Shown: positions 7,227 to 16,293 of the stretch, piece by piece | Numbering within the stretch: the stretch's first letter is position 1 | How the letters are laid out: each line of letters starts with the position of its first letter | Assembly: GCA_903845155.1 (NCBI GenBank) | Contig: CAIMWN010000248.1 | Coordinates: 1-34,100 of the forward strand | Source: Oligoflexia bacterium | GTDB lineage: Bacteria > Bdellovibrionota > UBA1018 > CAIMNF01 | Length of the DNA stretch: 34,100 nucleotides | Direction of reading: 5' to 3' | The notes under the pieces: model-generated | What the model was told of the DNA's origin: nothing | Seen by the model: the letters and a program-made list of their open reading frames with translations, nothing else | Databases searched by the model: none | Program-made: the position numbers and the translations under genes

Positions 7227-8621
7227 ATGAATCAAAATCAAAAAAAAGATCTAAACAAAAGAGCACTGTCGTTTGGCGTGAATTCGGTTTTTATCACCTT
7301 GGTGGTGATCGCACTGGTAGGAGTTATTAACTTCCTCGCGAGTCGATATCCTCAAAAACTTGACCTCACGAAGAACAAAATTCACACTTTCTCTGATCAA
7401 AGTGACAAAATCATGCATGGGTTGAAATCGGATGTTACGGCAACTTTTTTTGCTGATGTCGGATCCAAAGAAAAGTATCGCCCTATTTTTGATAATTACA
7501 AAAAGCTCAGTTCAAAATTCAAATTAGAAGTGGTTGATCCAACGAAAGAGCCCATTCGCACTAAAGAAATGGGAATTAAGAAAATGGAAACCTTGGTACT
7601 CGGCTACCAAGGTAAAACCACTAAACTAGAAGAGATCACCGAAGAGAAAATCACGAACGCGCTCATCAAACTTGCTAAAGAAGGCAAGACCATGGTGTGC
7701 ACGACCGTCGGTCATGGTGAGCCAAGCTTCACGAATACACTTGCTGAAGCCTTTCAAGCCGCAAAAAAAGGCTTAGAAGATCAAACTTACGATGTAAAAG
7801 AGATCACACTTGCTCAAGAGCCTAAAGTTCCTGCTGATTGTTCAGTCCTCGTGATGATGGGCGCCAATAAAGCGCTTTTTCCTGCCGAAGTGAAAATGCT
7901 GAACGACTACCTCGATAATGGTGGAAGCTTGGTAGTAGCAGTGGACGCGGCCATTGCTCAAGTAGACCAAACCAAAGAGATGAAAGCCCTCCTTACACCT
8001 TGGGGGATTGAACTTAAATCAGGCTTAGTGATTGATCCGTCATCACGCCGAATGAATGTGGATGTATCAGTACCGATCATTTCTCAATTCAACAATGACC
8101 ACAGCATCACTAAAGGTTTTGACCAAAAATGCTATTTCCCACTTTCTCGTCCTCTTGATTTAGTTAATCCAACTCCTGCAGGAATACAGGCAACTTGGTT
8201 GGCGAAAACCAGTCCTGAAGCCTGGGGCGAAACCGACATGGCTTCGATTGCCAAAGGTGCAGTTCAATACAATGCGGGCGTCGATCTTCAGGGGCCGGTT
8301 GCAACTGCAGTGGCAGCGAGCGGGAAAAAGAAAGACTCAAAAGCACCGCGCGAAACCCGCATTGTTGTTTTTGGCTCCAGTCAATTTGCAAACAACAATT
8401 ACTCTCGCTTTGGCGGAAATTTAGATTTTTTCTTAAACTCGGTCAGTTGGGCGATTGCGGATGAAAGCATGATCTCGATTCGGGCGAAAGAGGATGATGC
8501 GGGAAAAGTGGAGCTCTCCCAAAATCAAGGGATTGCTATTTTCTGGGTAAGCGTTGTGATTGTTCCCCTCATGATTGCCATTGCGGGAATTGTGATCTGG
8601 GTAAGACGTAAAAAACTATAG
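7227..8621 (+). CDS. GldG-like auxiliary protein of the ABC complex
   Basis: A 464-residue protein with an N-terminal membrane segment at about 18-38 and a C-terminal one at about 438-459 ending in a basic tail, so the large middle part lies outside the cytoplasm. After the first segment comes the family's LDLTKNKIHTFSDQS stretch, then a ThiF/thioredoxin-like alpha/beta region with GHGEPSF, and a DYLDNGGSLVVAVDA segment typical of the ABC_transp_aux (GldG) family. AGGAGA at 7215-7220 is a good ribosome binding site. Such proteins always sit beside GldF-type permeases, as here. No enzymatic motif is evident. Confidence 0.88.
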   Translation: MNQNQKKDLNKRALSFGVNSVFITLVVIALVGVINFLASRYPQKLDLTKNKIHTFSDQSDKIMHGLKSDVTATFFADVGSKEKYRPIFDNYKKLSSKFKLEVVDPTKEPIRTKEMGIKKMETLVLGYQGKTTKLEEITEEKITNALIKLAKEGKTMVCTTVGHGEPSFTNTLAEAFQAAKKGLEDQTYDVKEITLAQEPKVPADCSVLVMMGANKALFPAEVKMLNDYLDNGGSLVVAVDAAIAQVDQTKEMKALLTPWGIELKSGLVIDPSSRRMNVDVSVPIISQFNNDHSITKGFDQKCYFPLSRPLDLVNPTPAGIQATWLAKTSPEAWGETDMASIAKGAVQYNAGVDLQGPVATAVAASGKKKDSKAPRETRIVVFGSSQFANNNYSRFGGNLDFFLNSVSWAIADESMISIRAKEDDAGKVELSQNQGIAIFWVSVVIVPLMIAIAGIVIWVRRKKL

Positions 8622-8664
8622 TCATGAATTAAATTTTTGAAAAAGATAAGTAAGGAAGTTCAAT

Positions 8665-10056
8665 ATGAAACAACCTAGCTGGAAAATGCCGCTCATTTTA
8701 TCAACCTCTCTTCTTGTTTTGGGGAGCTTCACCTATTGGTTAGAGTTTTCACATAAACCGAAAAAAGAAAAAGAAGATACGGCCACGAAGAAACCCCTGG
8801 GTCTTCCAAGCGAAACAACTCAAATCGTTTCCTTCAAAATTAAAAGTTCTACCAAGGGACTGATTGAAGGAAAATGCGACGATTTAGCTCAGAAAAAGTG
8901 CTCAATTGACAGTAATGGTAATTGGAGCCTGACCTACCCTGAAGTATTGAAGGCCGACAATGAGAATGTGAAGTCACTCCTCTCAGCGGCAACCAGCCTG
9001 ATCGCTACCGAGACCATTGATTTAAGCGATGAGACGCCTGAAAAAAGAAAAAAACTGCTCGACGATTATGGATTAAGCGACACCAAACGCACAGATCTCG
9101 CCACTCAATTCATGGAGCTCACACTAGAGGATGGAAAGAAACTCACTCTTTGGTTCGGGATTGAGTATCCACTCGGAGACAAGACCTTTGCGGCAGCTTC
9201 AGTGAATGGCAACGTCAATGAAAAAACTATTTATTTAGTCACTAATTATTTTAAAAACAATTTTGATCATGACTTAACCTATTTTAGAGATAAAGCGCTT
9301 TTCTCATTTGATCGTGGCGCAATTGAGAGTTTTAAAGCTAAAACAGCCGGCGGAAGTTTAGTGGGCCTCAAAAAGGATGGCTTGTGGTTGATCAACGATC
9401 TTCCTGCCGACTACGACCGCATTCAAACCCTGATCACTAGCATTGCGCTATTAAAAGCGAAGGGATTTCCACAGGATGCCCCTATCCATGGGCTGAAGCC
9501 CATGGTCAGCTATGAACTCAAAAACAAAACTGAAACGTTTCATTTTGATCTCTTTGAAAAGAACATTAAAGAAAAGAAAGTGGAACACAAAACCTACTAC
9601 GCACGCTCGTCTGAACGGAAGGAAGTAGTAGAAGTAGACAACTTGATCCTCAGTCAAACCAATAAGAAACTGAATGAACTCCGCAAAGGCTTTCTTTTAA
9701 GCCAAGCGGGTCAAGTGAGTGTAACTACCGTCGATTTAACGGGAAAGCACTACACGAAGCCCTATCATTTCACTATTGGAAAGGGTGAGCCTAAAGAATT
9801 AAAGAACCTCATGGACTCCATGGTCAGCAGTCGAATAGTGGATTTCATTCCCGCCATCCCCGCGGGCAAGTCGGGTGAGATCACTCTAAGTTTTGGAGAT
9901 CAACAAAATCCTGAGAAGTACCACTATCGCTTCACTCGTTCGAATAAAAAGATCTATGCCGAGGACCTGAACGCGAAACGCAAAGAAGCGTTTTTATTAA
10001 GCGATTCTTTTAATAGTGCTTTACCTTTTGAGGAAGAATCGTGGAAACTAAAATAA
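8665..10056 (+). CDS. DUF4340 membrane-anchored protein
   Basis: A 463-residue protein with a single N-terminal membrane anchor at about 8-26, followed by a Lys/Glu-rich linker and beta-rich repeated modules. Segments such as ETTQIVSFKIKSS, LSDETPEKRKKLLDDYGLSD and LTLEDGKKLTLWFGIEYPLGDKTFAA (each read in parts) match the DUF4340 pattern, a family that commonly follows GldG-like genes. AAGGAAG at 8652-8658 precedes the ATG. The gene abuts the next one without a gap. The family's molecular role is not known; the context suggests it is the outer part of the GldFG-like complex. Confidence 0.82.
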   Translation: MKQPSWKMPLILSTSLLVLGSFTYWLEFSHKPKKEKEDTATKKPLGLPSETTQIVSFKIKSSTKGLIEGKCDDLAQKKCSIDSNGNWSLTYPEVLKADNENVKSLLSAATSLIATETIDLSDETPEKRKKLLDDYGLSDTKRTDLATQFMELTLEDGKKLTLWFGIEYPLGDKTFAAASVNGNVNEKTIYLVTNYFKNNFDHDLTYFRDKALFSFDRGAIESFKAKTAGGSLVGLKKDGLWLINDLPADYDRIQTLITSIALLKAKGFPQDAPIHGLKPMVSYELKNKTETFHFDLFEKNIKEKKVEHKTYYARSSERKEVVEVDNLILSQTNKKLNELRKGFLLSQAGQVSVTTVDLTGKHYTKPYHFTIGKGEPKELKNLMDSMVSSRIVDFIPAIPAGKSGEITLSFGDQQNPEKYHYRFTRSNKKIYAEDLNAKRKEAFLLSDSFNSALPFEEESWKLK

Positions 10057-10839
10057 ATGGATGAAAATGAAACGCCGACCAATTTACCCACGCCAGAGTC
10101 CGAGCCCACCGATTTTAAACCGACGGAACCTGAGAATCTATTTAAACAATTTTATCGGGACATCGTCGATTCATTAACTGAGCCTAAATTATTTTTTACG
10201 AATCGATATCCGAAGATTTCTTTGAGTTACGCCCTCGCCTTTACGGTCGTCGTGAATTGGATTTCAGATTTACTGCAATGGCTCACTCGCATCGTGAGGC
10301 ATGAAACTCTCCTTGATGGACTACTGAAGATGCGCAAGCAACTAGAGAGTCTTCCACTTTGGAAAGAACTGCCTTCTAGCATTTGGGCACAAGTTCCAGA
10401 ACACACCTCATTTTTTCCGGCTTGGCTTGCTGAAGTTCTAGGCGTGACGCTTAGCCCACTTCATTCACTCTTTCGTGCAGCAATTGGCGGCGTCGTTCTT
10501 TGGATTGGAGCACTTTTATTAGTTCCTAAAGACTCAGATCGCGATGGAATTCAACTTGCAAACTTTGTGAAGCTCGTCGCCCTCGTTTCTGCACCAAACT
10601 TAATTGGGGCGATCTTAGGCTTCCTCCCCATGGGACTAGGTGCCTTTTTTGCCTGGATTTTTGGGATTGTCCTCATGATTTATGCGATCTCACTTCGCTA
10701 TAAAATTTCGAAGCTTCGCTCGATCGGCGTCATGATCATCCCAGGAATCGTCTTATCCGTCGTTGCTACCTGCGTGATCGGTGTTTTCATGGGATTATTT
10801 TTTGGAATTATAGCAGCACTCTTTGGGATGAACACATGA
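10057..10839 (+). CDS. Yip1-like multi-pass membrane protein
   Basis: A 260-residue protein with an acidic, Pro-rich cytoplasmic N-terminus (about residues 1-28), then NLFKQFYRDIVDSLTEPKLFF, similar to the start of bacterial Yip1-domain proteins, and four to five hydrophobic segments, with a Gly/Phe-rich last one. The ATG follows the preceding stop directly and its end overlaps metG by four bases. No enzyme motif is seen. It may assist the neighbouring ABC complex, but this is inference from position only. Confidence 0.7.
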   Translation: MDENETPTNLPTPESEPTDFKPTEPENLFKQFYRDIVDSLTEPKLFFTNRYPKISLSYALAFTVVVNWISDLLQWLTRIVRHETLLDGLLKMRKQLESLPLWKELPSSIWAQVPEHTSFFPAWLAEVLGVTLSPLHSLFRAAIGGVVLWIGALLLVPKDSDRDGIQLANFVKLVALVSAPNLIGAILGFLPMGLGAFFAWIFGIVLMIYAISLRYKISKLRSIGVMIIPGIVLSVVATCVIGVFMGLFFGIIAALFGMNT

Positions 10840-12308
10840 AATTCAGCGTCACTACCGCAATCGATTATCCAAACGGAGCCCCCCACCTTGGCCATGCTTA
10901 TGAAAAGATCGTGACCGATTCCTACGCGCGTTGGTACCGTCTACTCGGCAATGAAGTCTTTTTTCTGACCGGCGCTGATGAAAACGGACAAAAATTAGTG
11001 AAAAGTGCGGAAGCATCCGGCCTCAGCACTAAAGAATTTGTCGACAAAAATGTGGCTGTATTTAAAGACCTTTGCGCAAAACTCAATATTTCTTACGACG
11101 ATTTTATCCGTACTTCTGAAGAACGACACATCAAAGCGACTCATGAAATTTGGAAAATCCTTGAAGATAAAGGCGATATTTATTTTAGCAGTTACCAGGG
11201 CCATTACTGTTTAAACTGCGAAGCCTACTACACCGACCTTCAGGCTCCTGATAAGAAATGTCCTGAACATCACACTCCGCTCGAGCTCGTGGAGGAAGAA
11301 GGGTACTTCTTAAAAACGAGTCAACACCAAGCATGGGTGATTAACCATATTAAATCGAATCCTACCTTCGTGATGCCTGACCTCTCGCGGAATGAGATTA
11401 TTTCTCGCCTCGAGAGTGAACCCATGAGAGATCTCTCGATCACACGGCCCAACAAAGGCTGGGGCATTCCTGTTCCTGGCAAGCCCGATTTCGTAATTTA
11501 TACTTGGTTCGATGCGCTCATTAATTACTACACCGCCAGTACGGTTCGGGGTTTTTGGCCGAACACCATGCACGTCATCGGACGAGATATTTTGTGGTTT
11601 CATGCCGTAATTTGGCCCATTATGCTTCATGCTGCAAAGATCGCACTCCCTTCGCAAGTCTATGTACACGGAATGGTGCTCGCCGCTGATGGCAAGAAAA
11701 TGTCTAAAAGCTTGAACAATGGCGTCGATCCGTTTGATGTCATCAAAGAAGTACCGGTGGATTCATTTCGCTACTACCTTCTCCGTGCCATTCCATCGAA
11801 CAGCAATGGCGCTTTCGTGATGGAAGATTTATTGAAGCGACATCAGTCGGAACTCGGGAACGATTACGGAAATCTCCTCATGCGAGTAGTAAAACTATCC
11901 ATGAAAAGAATCAGCGGCGAAATTACTCCCGAGAATATCAAAGTTGCTTTTAATTTCGAACCACTCATTGCCGACATGAAAGAACTCATGTTGAAGCGAG
12001 AACATCATCGAACTCTCGAACGCCTCTGGCAAGAAGTGAATATGGTGAATTTATATATTAATGATCAAAAGCCTTGGTCGGTGAAGGAAGACGATCGTCT
12101 TTTTAAAGAAATCATCTATAACGGCCTATATGGGATTGATGTCATTTCTCAATTATTGAGCGCATTTCTCCCAGAAACGGGTGCGAAAGCATTGGCCTCA
12201 CTCGGCAGAAAACCTAGCGTGCTCGACATCACCCATGGAAATTACACTTTGGTCGATCCGCCCGTCTTGTTTCCAAGAATCGAACCAAAAACAGATCCTA
12301 CGGTATGA
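10836..12308 (+). CDS. metG: Methionine-tRNA ligase
   Basis: Class I aminoacyl-tRNA synthetase that charges tRNA-Met, 490 residues. The HIGH motif is HLGH at 17-20, GADENGQK follows, and KMSKS is at 288-292. A single zinc knuckle is visible: Cys125, Cys128, Cys142 and His145 or His146 (CxxC and CPEHH). The anticodon-binding helical domain fills the C-terminus, with the conserved INDQKPWSV segment. The C-terminal tRNA-binding (Trbp111-like) extension of E. coli MetG is absent, as in shorter family members. The gene overlaps both neighbours by four bases, so an essential gene is translated in the middle of an ABC-complex operon. Confidence 0.97.
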   Translation: MKFSVTTAIDYPNGAPHLGHAYEKIVTDSYARWYRLLGNEVFFLTGADENGQKLVKSAEASGLSTKEFVDKNVAVFKDLCAKLNISYDDFIRTSEERHIKATHEIWKILEDKGDIYFSSYQGHYCLNCEAYYTDLQAPDKKCPEHHTPLELVEEEGYFLKTSQHQAWVINHIKSNPTFVMPDLSRNEIISRLESEPMRDLSITRPNKGWGIPVPGKPDFVIYTWFDALINYYTASTVRGFWPNTMHVIGRDILWFHAVIWPIMLHAAKIALPSQVYVHGMVLAADGKKMSKSLNNGVDPFDVIKEVPVDSFRYYLLRAIPSNSNGAFVMEDLLKRHQSELGNDYGNLLMRVVKLSMKRISGEITPENIKVAFNFEPLIADMKELMLKREHHRTLERLWQEVNMVNLYINDQKPWSVKEDDRLFKEIIYNGLYGIDVISQLLSAFLPETGAKALASLGRKPSVLDITHGNYTLVDPPVLFPRIEPKTDPTV

Positions 12309-13111
12309 CCTTGGTGAGTCGGCGTTCTCTCTCAGCAGCAATAGTGTGCCTGCTTTTGGCCTCATGTAATGGACCCCGCTCAAAAGAGATCTACCTCCGA
12401 AATCAAAACTCTGCCGACGATAGAAAGTACATGAAGCTTCTGATTCCACTCGAAAACGGCCTACCCACCGGGACCGTTAAAACTTACGATTCTGAAGGGC
12501 ACCTCGTGAGTACGCAGAATTACGTTGCAGGCAGAGTTCTCGAAAAATCGCAAGCCGCCACTCAGCGGAAGGATCAGTACAAAAATCCATTTACCGATAA
12601 GAAGACCACGAAGTTTCTTGAACTGAAAACATTCACTAAACTCTATTGCGGCTGGATTAAGTATTCCGACGAGCGAATTCAATCGGATGAACTCGAATTA
12701 ACCCGTGATGGTAGCAAAATCAAAGCGGCACGACTCTTTAGCGAAGGTGACAATTTCGAGCCAAATCAATTTGAGGCGAGCGACAGCGGAACGACCGACT
12801 CAGCCCACTTTTCCCACTTCAGCTTCACCAAGGGGATCAATCCCAATCGTGAAGGCGAACTCAAAATCCGTGTGTTTCAGGACGGAGCAAGATTCCACAT
12901 CCAAGCTTACGGATTCTTGCGGCATAAAGCGGTGCCCATCACGATGGACGTGATGAAACAAGACGACTCAAAACTCATTGATTTATTTAGCCAAAATCTC
13001 CATTGTGACGAGATTGAGCGACGTGGCCTTGAAAGAATTGACCTGCTCTGTAATGAGAAAGAAATTGAGGATCGATCTGACTATTCAAAAGAAGAGTCAG
13101 ACGAAGAGTAA
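12305..13111 (+). CDS. Predicted lipoprotein of unknown function
   Basis: A 268-residue protein with a lipoprotein signal: basic start, hydrophobic core, and lipobox L18-A19-S20-C21. A short segment, YDSEGHLVSTQNYVAGRV, resembles one unit of the MORN-like/antitoxin-type repeats in which text like 'G-x-x-x-G-x-x-x-x-Y-x-x-G' recurs, but only about two units are seen. The rest is mixed and ends in an acidic, Glu/Asp-rich tail. It overlaps metG by four bases and closes the operon. No clear terminator follows; TAATCA/TGATTA at 13119-13134 is only a weak hairpin. Confidence 0.75.
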   Translation: MTLVSRRSLSAAIVCLLLASCNGPRSKEIYLRNQNSADDRKYMKLLIPLENGLPTGTVKTYDSEGHLVSTQNYVAGRVLEKSQAATQRKDQYKNPFTDKKTTKFLELKTFTKLYCGWIKYSDERIQSDELELTRDGSKIKAARLFSEGDNFEPNQFEASDSGTTDSAHFSHFSFTKGINPNREGELKIRVFQDGARFHIQAYGFLRHKAVPITMDVMKQDDSKLIDLFSQNLHCDEIERRGLERIDLLCNEKEIEDRSDYSKEESDEE

Positions 13112-13186
13112 GCTTTTGTAATCATTATTGATTATACCAATAGCCAGAGCCTTGACGAACTGTCTCTCAGTCGGTAACTCTAAGGC

Positions 13187-13876
13187 ATGGGGTTAACACA
13201 GATGGGTTGCATCGAAGTAGTATGCGGAAGCATGTTTAGCGGGAAAACCGAAGAACTGATGAGACGGCTCAAACGTGCTCAATACGCCAAGCAAAAAATA
13301 CAGGTTTTTAAACCTGTCATCGACCAACGCTATAGCACCGATCATGTTCAAAGCCATGATGCGAACAAGATTCTATCAACCCCAGTGAAGACTGCTAAAG
13401 AAATATTAGACCGCGTCGACGACAACACTCGCATCGTGGGTATCGACGAGGCACAATTTTTTGATGATTACATTGTGGAAGTTGCCCAAAAACTCGCTTA
13501 CCGGGGTACTCGCGTGATTTGCGCAGGTCTTGATCTTGACTTCAAAGGACAACCGTTCGGCCCGATGCCACTTCTTCTAGCCGTAGCAGAAAGCGTGACT
13601 AAGCTATCTGCAGTTTGTGTAGTTTGCGGTGCTCCTGCCACTCGCTCACAACGTTTAGTGGCTCAAACAGAAACCATTCCAGCTGAAAACGACAGCAACT
13701 TCAAAGAAGGCCAAGTACTGGTCGGCGCGCATGATTATTACGAAGCTCGCTGCCGAATTTGCCATGAACCCAATGCTATCATGACATCGCAACCTGGACT
13801 TTTCCCAAATCAAATGAAAAGCCAAATTCAAAACTCTTCAAAGCAGAATAATAAAAATCTTGCAGAAATAGGTTAA
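13187..13876 (+). CDS. tdk: Thymidine kinase
   Basis: Type II thymidine kinase, phosphorylating thymidine for salvage; 229 residues. The P-loop is GSMFSGKT at 14-21, the Walker B-like segment DEAQFF at 88-93, and a structural zinc site is formed by Cys144, Cys147, Cys189 and Cys192. A Lys/Asn-rich tail of about 30 residues follows the conserved core. The start is uncertain: ATG at 13187 has TAAGG only one base upstream, and an in-frame ATG at 13202 would give MGCIEVVCG, closer to the usual family start. The stop shares one base with the ATG of the upp-like gene. It is first in a seven-gene operon. Confidence 0.95.
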   Translation: MGLTQMGCIEVVCGSMFSGKTEELMRRLKRAQYAKQKIQVFKPVIDQRYSTDHVQSHDANKILSTPVKTAKEILDRVDDNTRIVGIDEAQFFDDYIVEVAQKLAYRGTRVICAGLDLDFKGQPFGPMPLLLAVAESVTKLSAVCVVCGAPATRSQRLVAQTETIPAENDSNFKEGQVLVGAHDYYEARCRICHEPNAIMTSQPGLFPNQMKSQIQNSSKQNNKNLAEIG

Positions 13877-14694
13877 TGAAACCCATCAAGGACTCACAAT
13901 ACGACGCTATCCCCTTTCGCCTCTCAGAACGTGAACACCGTTATGGCAAAAATGTTCATTTAATCTCTGACCCTTTTCTTCATTCCCATCTTGCAAAGCT
14001 TTGCTCGATAGATACTTTTCAGCCTGTAATCAACGAACTCGTCACCACACTTTACTCGTCATTATTGAAGATAGTGGTGAACCAGGAGTTCCCACAAAAA
14101 CAAGTCATTACCCATTCAAGAATGAGCGAGTTCCATGCCGAGGGAAATTTCGAAAGCCCGCTCATTGACGAAAACACTCCGGTCGTAAGCGTGAACCTAG
14201 CCCGTGCAGGTACCCTTCCATCGCACATTTGCTACACTGCTCTGAATTACTTCATGAAACCGAAACTAGTCAGACAAGATCACATCAGCATTTCGCGTAG
14301 AACTGGCGTGAACCATCAGGTAACCGGAAGTGAAGTTTCTGGCCACAAAATCGGTGGAACTGTGGACGACGCTATTGTCCTCTTTCCTGATCCCATGGGC
14401 GCTACCGGCAGTACCCTGGTAGAAGCACTGGATCTGTACAAGAAACAAGGAAAAGCACTCAAATTCATATCACTTCATTGCATCGTCACTCCCGAATACC
14501 TGAAGGCACTTCATGCTAAACATCCAGACCTTCACGTGTACGCCATTCGTCTCGATCGCGGGCTCTCGAGTGAGAAAGTTTTAAAATCAATCCCAGGAAC
14601 ATTCTGGGATGAAGAACGCGGCCTAAACGAACAACAATATATCGTTCCGGGCGGCGGCGGTTTTGGGGAGATCATGAACAATGCCTTCGTATAG
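13876..14694 (+). CDS. upp: Uracil phosphoribosyltransferase, long form
   Basis: Converts uracil and PRPP to UMP. The PRPP-binding loop is PDPMGATGST at 171-180; SVNLARAGTLPS at 105-116 matches the family's conserved R-A-G loop; the C-terminal uracil-site segment starts YIVPGGGGFGE at 255-265, where the usual form is YIVPGxGDxGD. At 272 residues it is about 60 longer than E. coli Upp, mostly by N-terminal and internal additions. It starts inside the tdk stop and overlaps hpt by 14 bases. The family is clear; uracil specificity is probable but the altered C-terminal loop leaves some doubt. Confidence 0.87.
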   Translation: MKPIKDSQYDAIPFRLSEREHRYGKNVHLISDPFLHSHLAKLCSIDTFQPVINELVTTLYSSLLKIVVNQEFPQKQVITHSRMSEFHAEGNFESPLIDENTPVVSVNLARAGTLPSHICYTALNYFMKPKLVRQDHISISRRTGVNHQVTGSEVSGHKIGGTVDDAIVLFPDPMGATGSTLVEALDLYKKQGKALKFISLHCIVTPEYLKALHAKHPDLHVYAIRLDRGLSSEKVLKSIPGTFWDEERGLNEQQYIVPGGGGFGEIMNNAFV

Positions 14695-15211
14695 TGAACC
14701 AAAAGTCTATATTTCAGAACCCGATCTCAAAGTTCGCGTAAGAGAACTTGCGGCGAAAATCAATGCCGAGTATGGCATGCAAGAAATTACTGCCATTTGC
14801 ATTTTGAAAGGCAGTATTGTTTTTTTTACAGACCTTCTTCGAAATTTAAAAATGCCAGTCGTGTGCGAGTTCCTCGGAATGTCTAGTTACGGAAACCACA
14901 CTACTTCTACGGGCGAAGTAAAAGTTACCCTCGATCTGAATGAACCGCTCATTGGGAAACATGTTATTGTAATTGAAGACATCGTAGATACCGGACTTAC
15001 CCTTTCGTACATCATCGATTATTTGAAGATGAAAAAACCAAGCTCGATTAAAACTGCGGCACTTCTTTTTAAACCTGAAGCCCTTAAAGCACAGGGACTT
15101 AAAATTGATTACATCGGTTTTGAAATTCCCAATCACTTTGTGGTGGGCTACGGACTCGATTACGCAGAGAAAATGCGCGCTCTTCCCTATATTGGAATCA
15201 TCGAACAATGA
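14681..15211 (+). CDS. hpt: Hypoxanthine phosphoribosyltransferase
   Basis: Purine salvage enzyme making IMP, possibly GMP, from the free base and PRPP; 176 residues, a normal length. The pyrophosphate loop is LKGS at 42-45, the PRPP motif VIVIEDIVDTGLTL at 95-108, and the C-terminal VVGYGLDYAEKMRALPYIGI carries the conserved Asp and the base-stacking aromatic residues. It overlaps the upp-like gene by 14 bases and the kinase gene by four. With tdk and upp it forms a compact nucleobase and nucleoside salvage set. Confidence 0.94.
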   Translation: MPSYSEPKVYISEPDLKVRVRELAAKINAEYGMQEITAICILKGSIVFFTDLLRNLKMPVVCEFLGMSSYGNHTTSTGEVKVTLDLNEPLIGKHVIVIEDIVDTGLTLSYIIDYLKMKKPSSIKTAALLFKPEALKAQGLKIDYIGFEIPNHFVVGYGLDYAEKMRALPYIGIIEQ

Positions 15212-16293
15212 GTACTGAACGATCTATTATTGAATCCATTGCCCCTGTACGCATTGACCTTGCTGGAGGAACCGTTGATATTTGGCCTCTTTATTTACTT
15301 TTGAATCAGCCCAAAACCATTAATTTCGGAATCAGTCTTTTCGCTAAGACCGTGATCGATGTATTTCCATCCGCAAGCCCTCAGGTCAAAATTCAATCTT
15401 TGGATCAGAAAAAGGAACATGTCTTTACCTGGAATGAAATCCTCGACGAATCGTCTACTCCTATTCCTGAACTGATACTTCCTGTAAAATTGTTGCAATA
15501 CTTTGCCAAAGAACACAGCAACCCACGTGGCCTCAATCTGACCTTAACCACTGAAGCAAAAAGTCCTTCGGGTGCAGGCTTAGGTGGATCATCGGCTCTC
15601 AGCATTTCTATTATTGGAGCACTTTGGAAATGGACTCACCCACGCACGCCACTTGATTTAGAAAAAGATGGTGAATTTTTGATTTCACTTACGCGAGATG
15701 TGGAGAGCCAGGTTCTCTATACTCCCGCAGGTTTACAGGATTACTACGGTGCTGCTTTTGGCGGACTTCAGGTGTTAAATTGGAAAATAGCGCGCAATGA
15801 ACGCACAGCACTTCCAGTTTCGACTTTGAAGGAATTAGAAGCACGAACTCTTCTTTTTTATTCCGGCAAATCCAGAAACTCTGGAATCAATAACTGGCAA
15901 CTCTTTAAAGGCCTGCTCGACAAAGACGAGAGTGTAGCGCGCAAATTCAAGGCGATCTGTGATGCCACTACACGCGTTCAGGATGCTCTCTTGAAACAAG
16001 ACTTTAAATCGGTAGTGAATGCCGTTCGCGATGAATGGGAAGTGCGTAAGACGCTCGCACCCGGAATCAGCACACCTGAAATGGATGAGGCTTATGCTCG
16101 CGCTTCCAAAATTACCGATCTAGCTTTCAAAGTATGTGGTGCAGGTGGCGGCGGATGTTTCTTTATTCTTCTTCCCGAAAAAGACGCAGGAGTCAGAAAA
16201 AAGGTGAGCGATGCGGTTCTGCAATCACCTGAAATTAAACTTCTTTCTTTTGAGTCAGTTCCACACGGACTTACGGTACAAGTCAACTCATGA
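15208..16293 (+). CDS. GHMP-family kinase, substrate unknown
   Basis: A 361-residue small-molecule kinase. Motif 1 is APVRIDLAGGTVD at 12-24, the ATP-binding motif 2 is SPSGAGLGGSSAL at about 119-131, and motif 3 is VCGAGGGGCFF near 309-319. The first motif resembles that of heptose-7-phosphate (HddA) and fucose kinases (A-P-x-R-I-x-x-x-G-G-x-x-D), more than mevalonate or homoserine kinases, so a sugar substrate is the best guess. No heptose or lipopolysaccharide gene lies nearby to support a specific role. It overlaps both neighbours by four bases. Confidence 0.85.
   Translation: MSTERSIIESIAPVRIDLAGGTVDIWPLYLLLNQPKTINFGISLFAKTVIDVFPSASPQVKIQSLDQKKEHVFTWNEILDESSTPIPELILPVKLLQYFAKEHSNPRGLNLTLTTEAKSPSGAGLGGSSALSISIIGALWKWTHPRTPLDLEKDGEFLISLTRDVESQVLYTPAGLQDYYGAAFGGLQVLNWKIARNERTALPVSTLKELEARTLLFYSGKSRNSGINNWQLFKGLLDKDESVARKFKAICDATTRVQDALLKQDFKSVVNAVRDEWEVRKTLAPGISTPEMDEAYARASKITDLAFKVCGAGGGGCFFILLPEKDAGVRKKVSDAVLQSPEIKLLSFESVPHGLTVQVNS

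Noticed and set aside
13152-13180. TTGACG followed by TAACTC as the tdk promoter
   Set aside because: The -10 has only two or so matches and would start transcription at the ATG itself; too weak to list.
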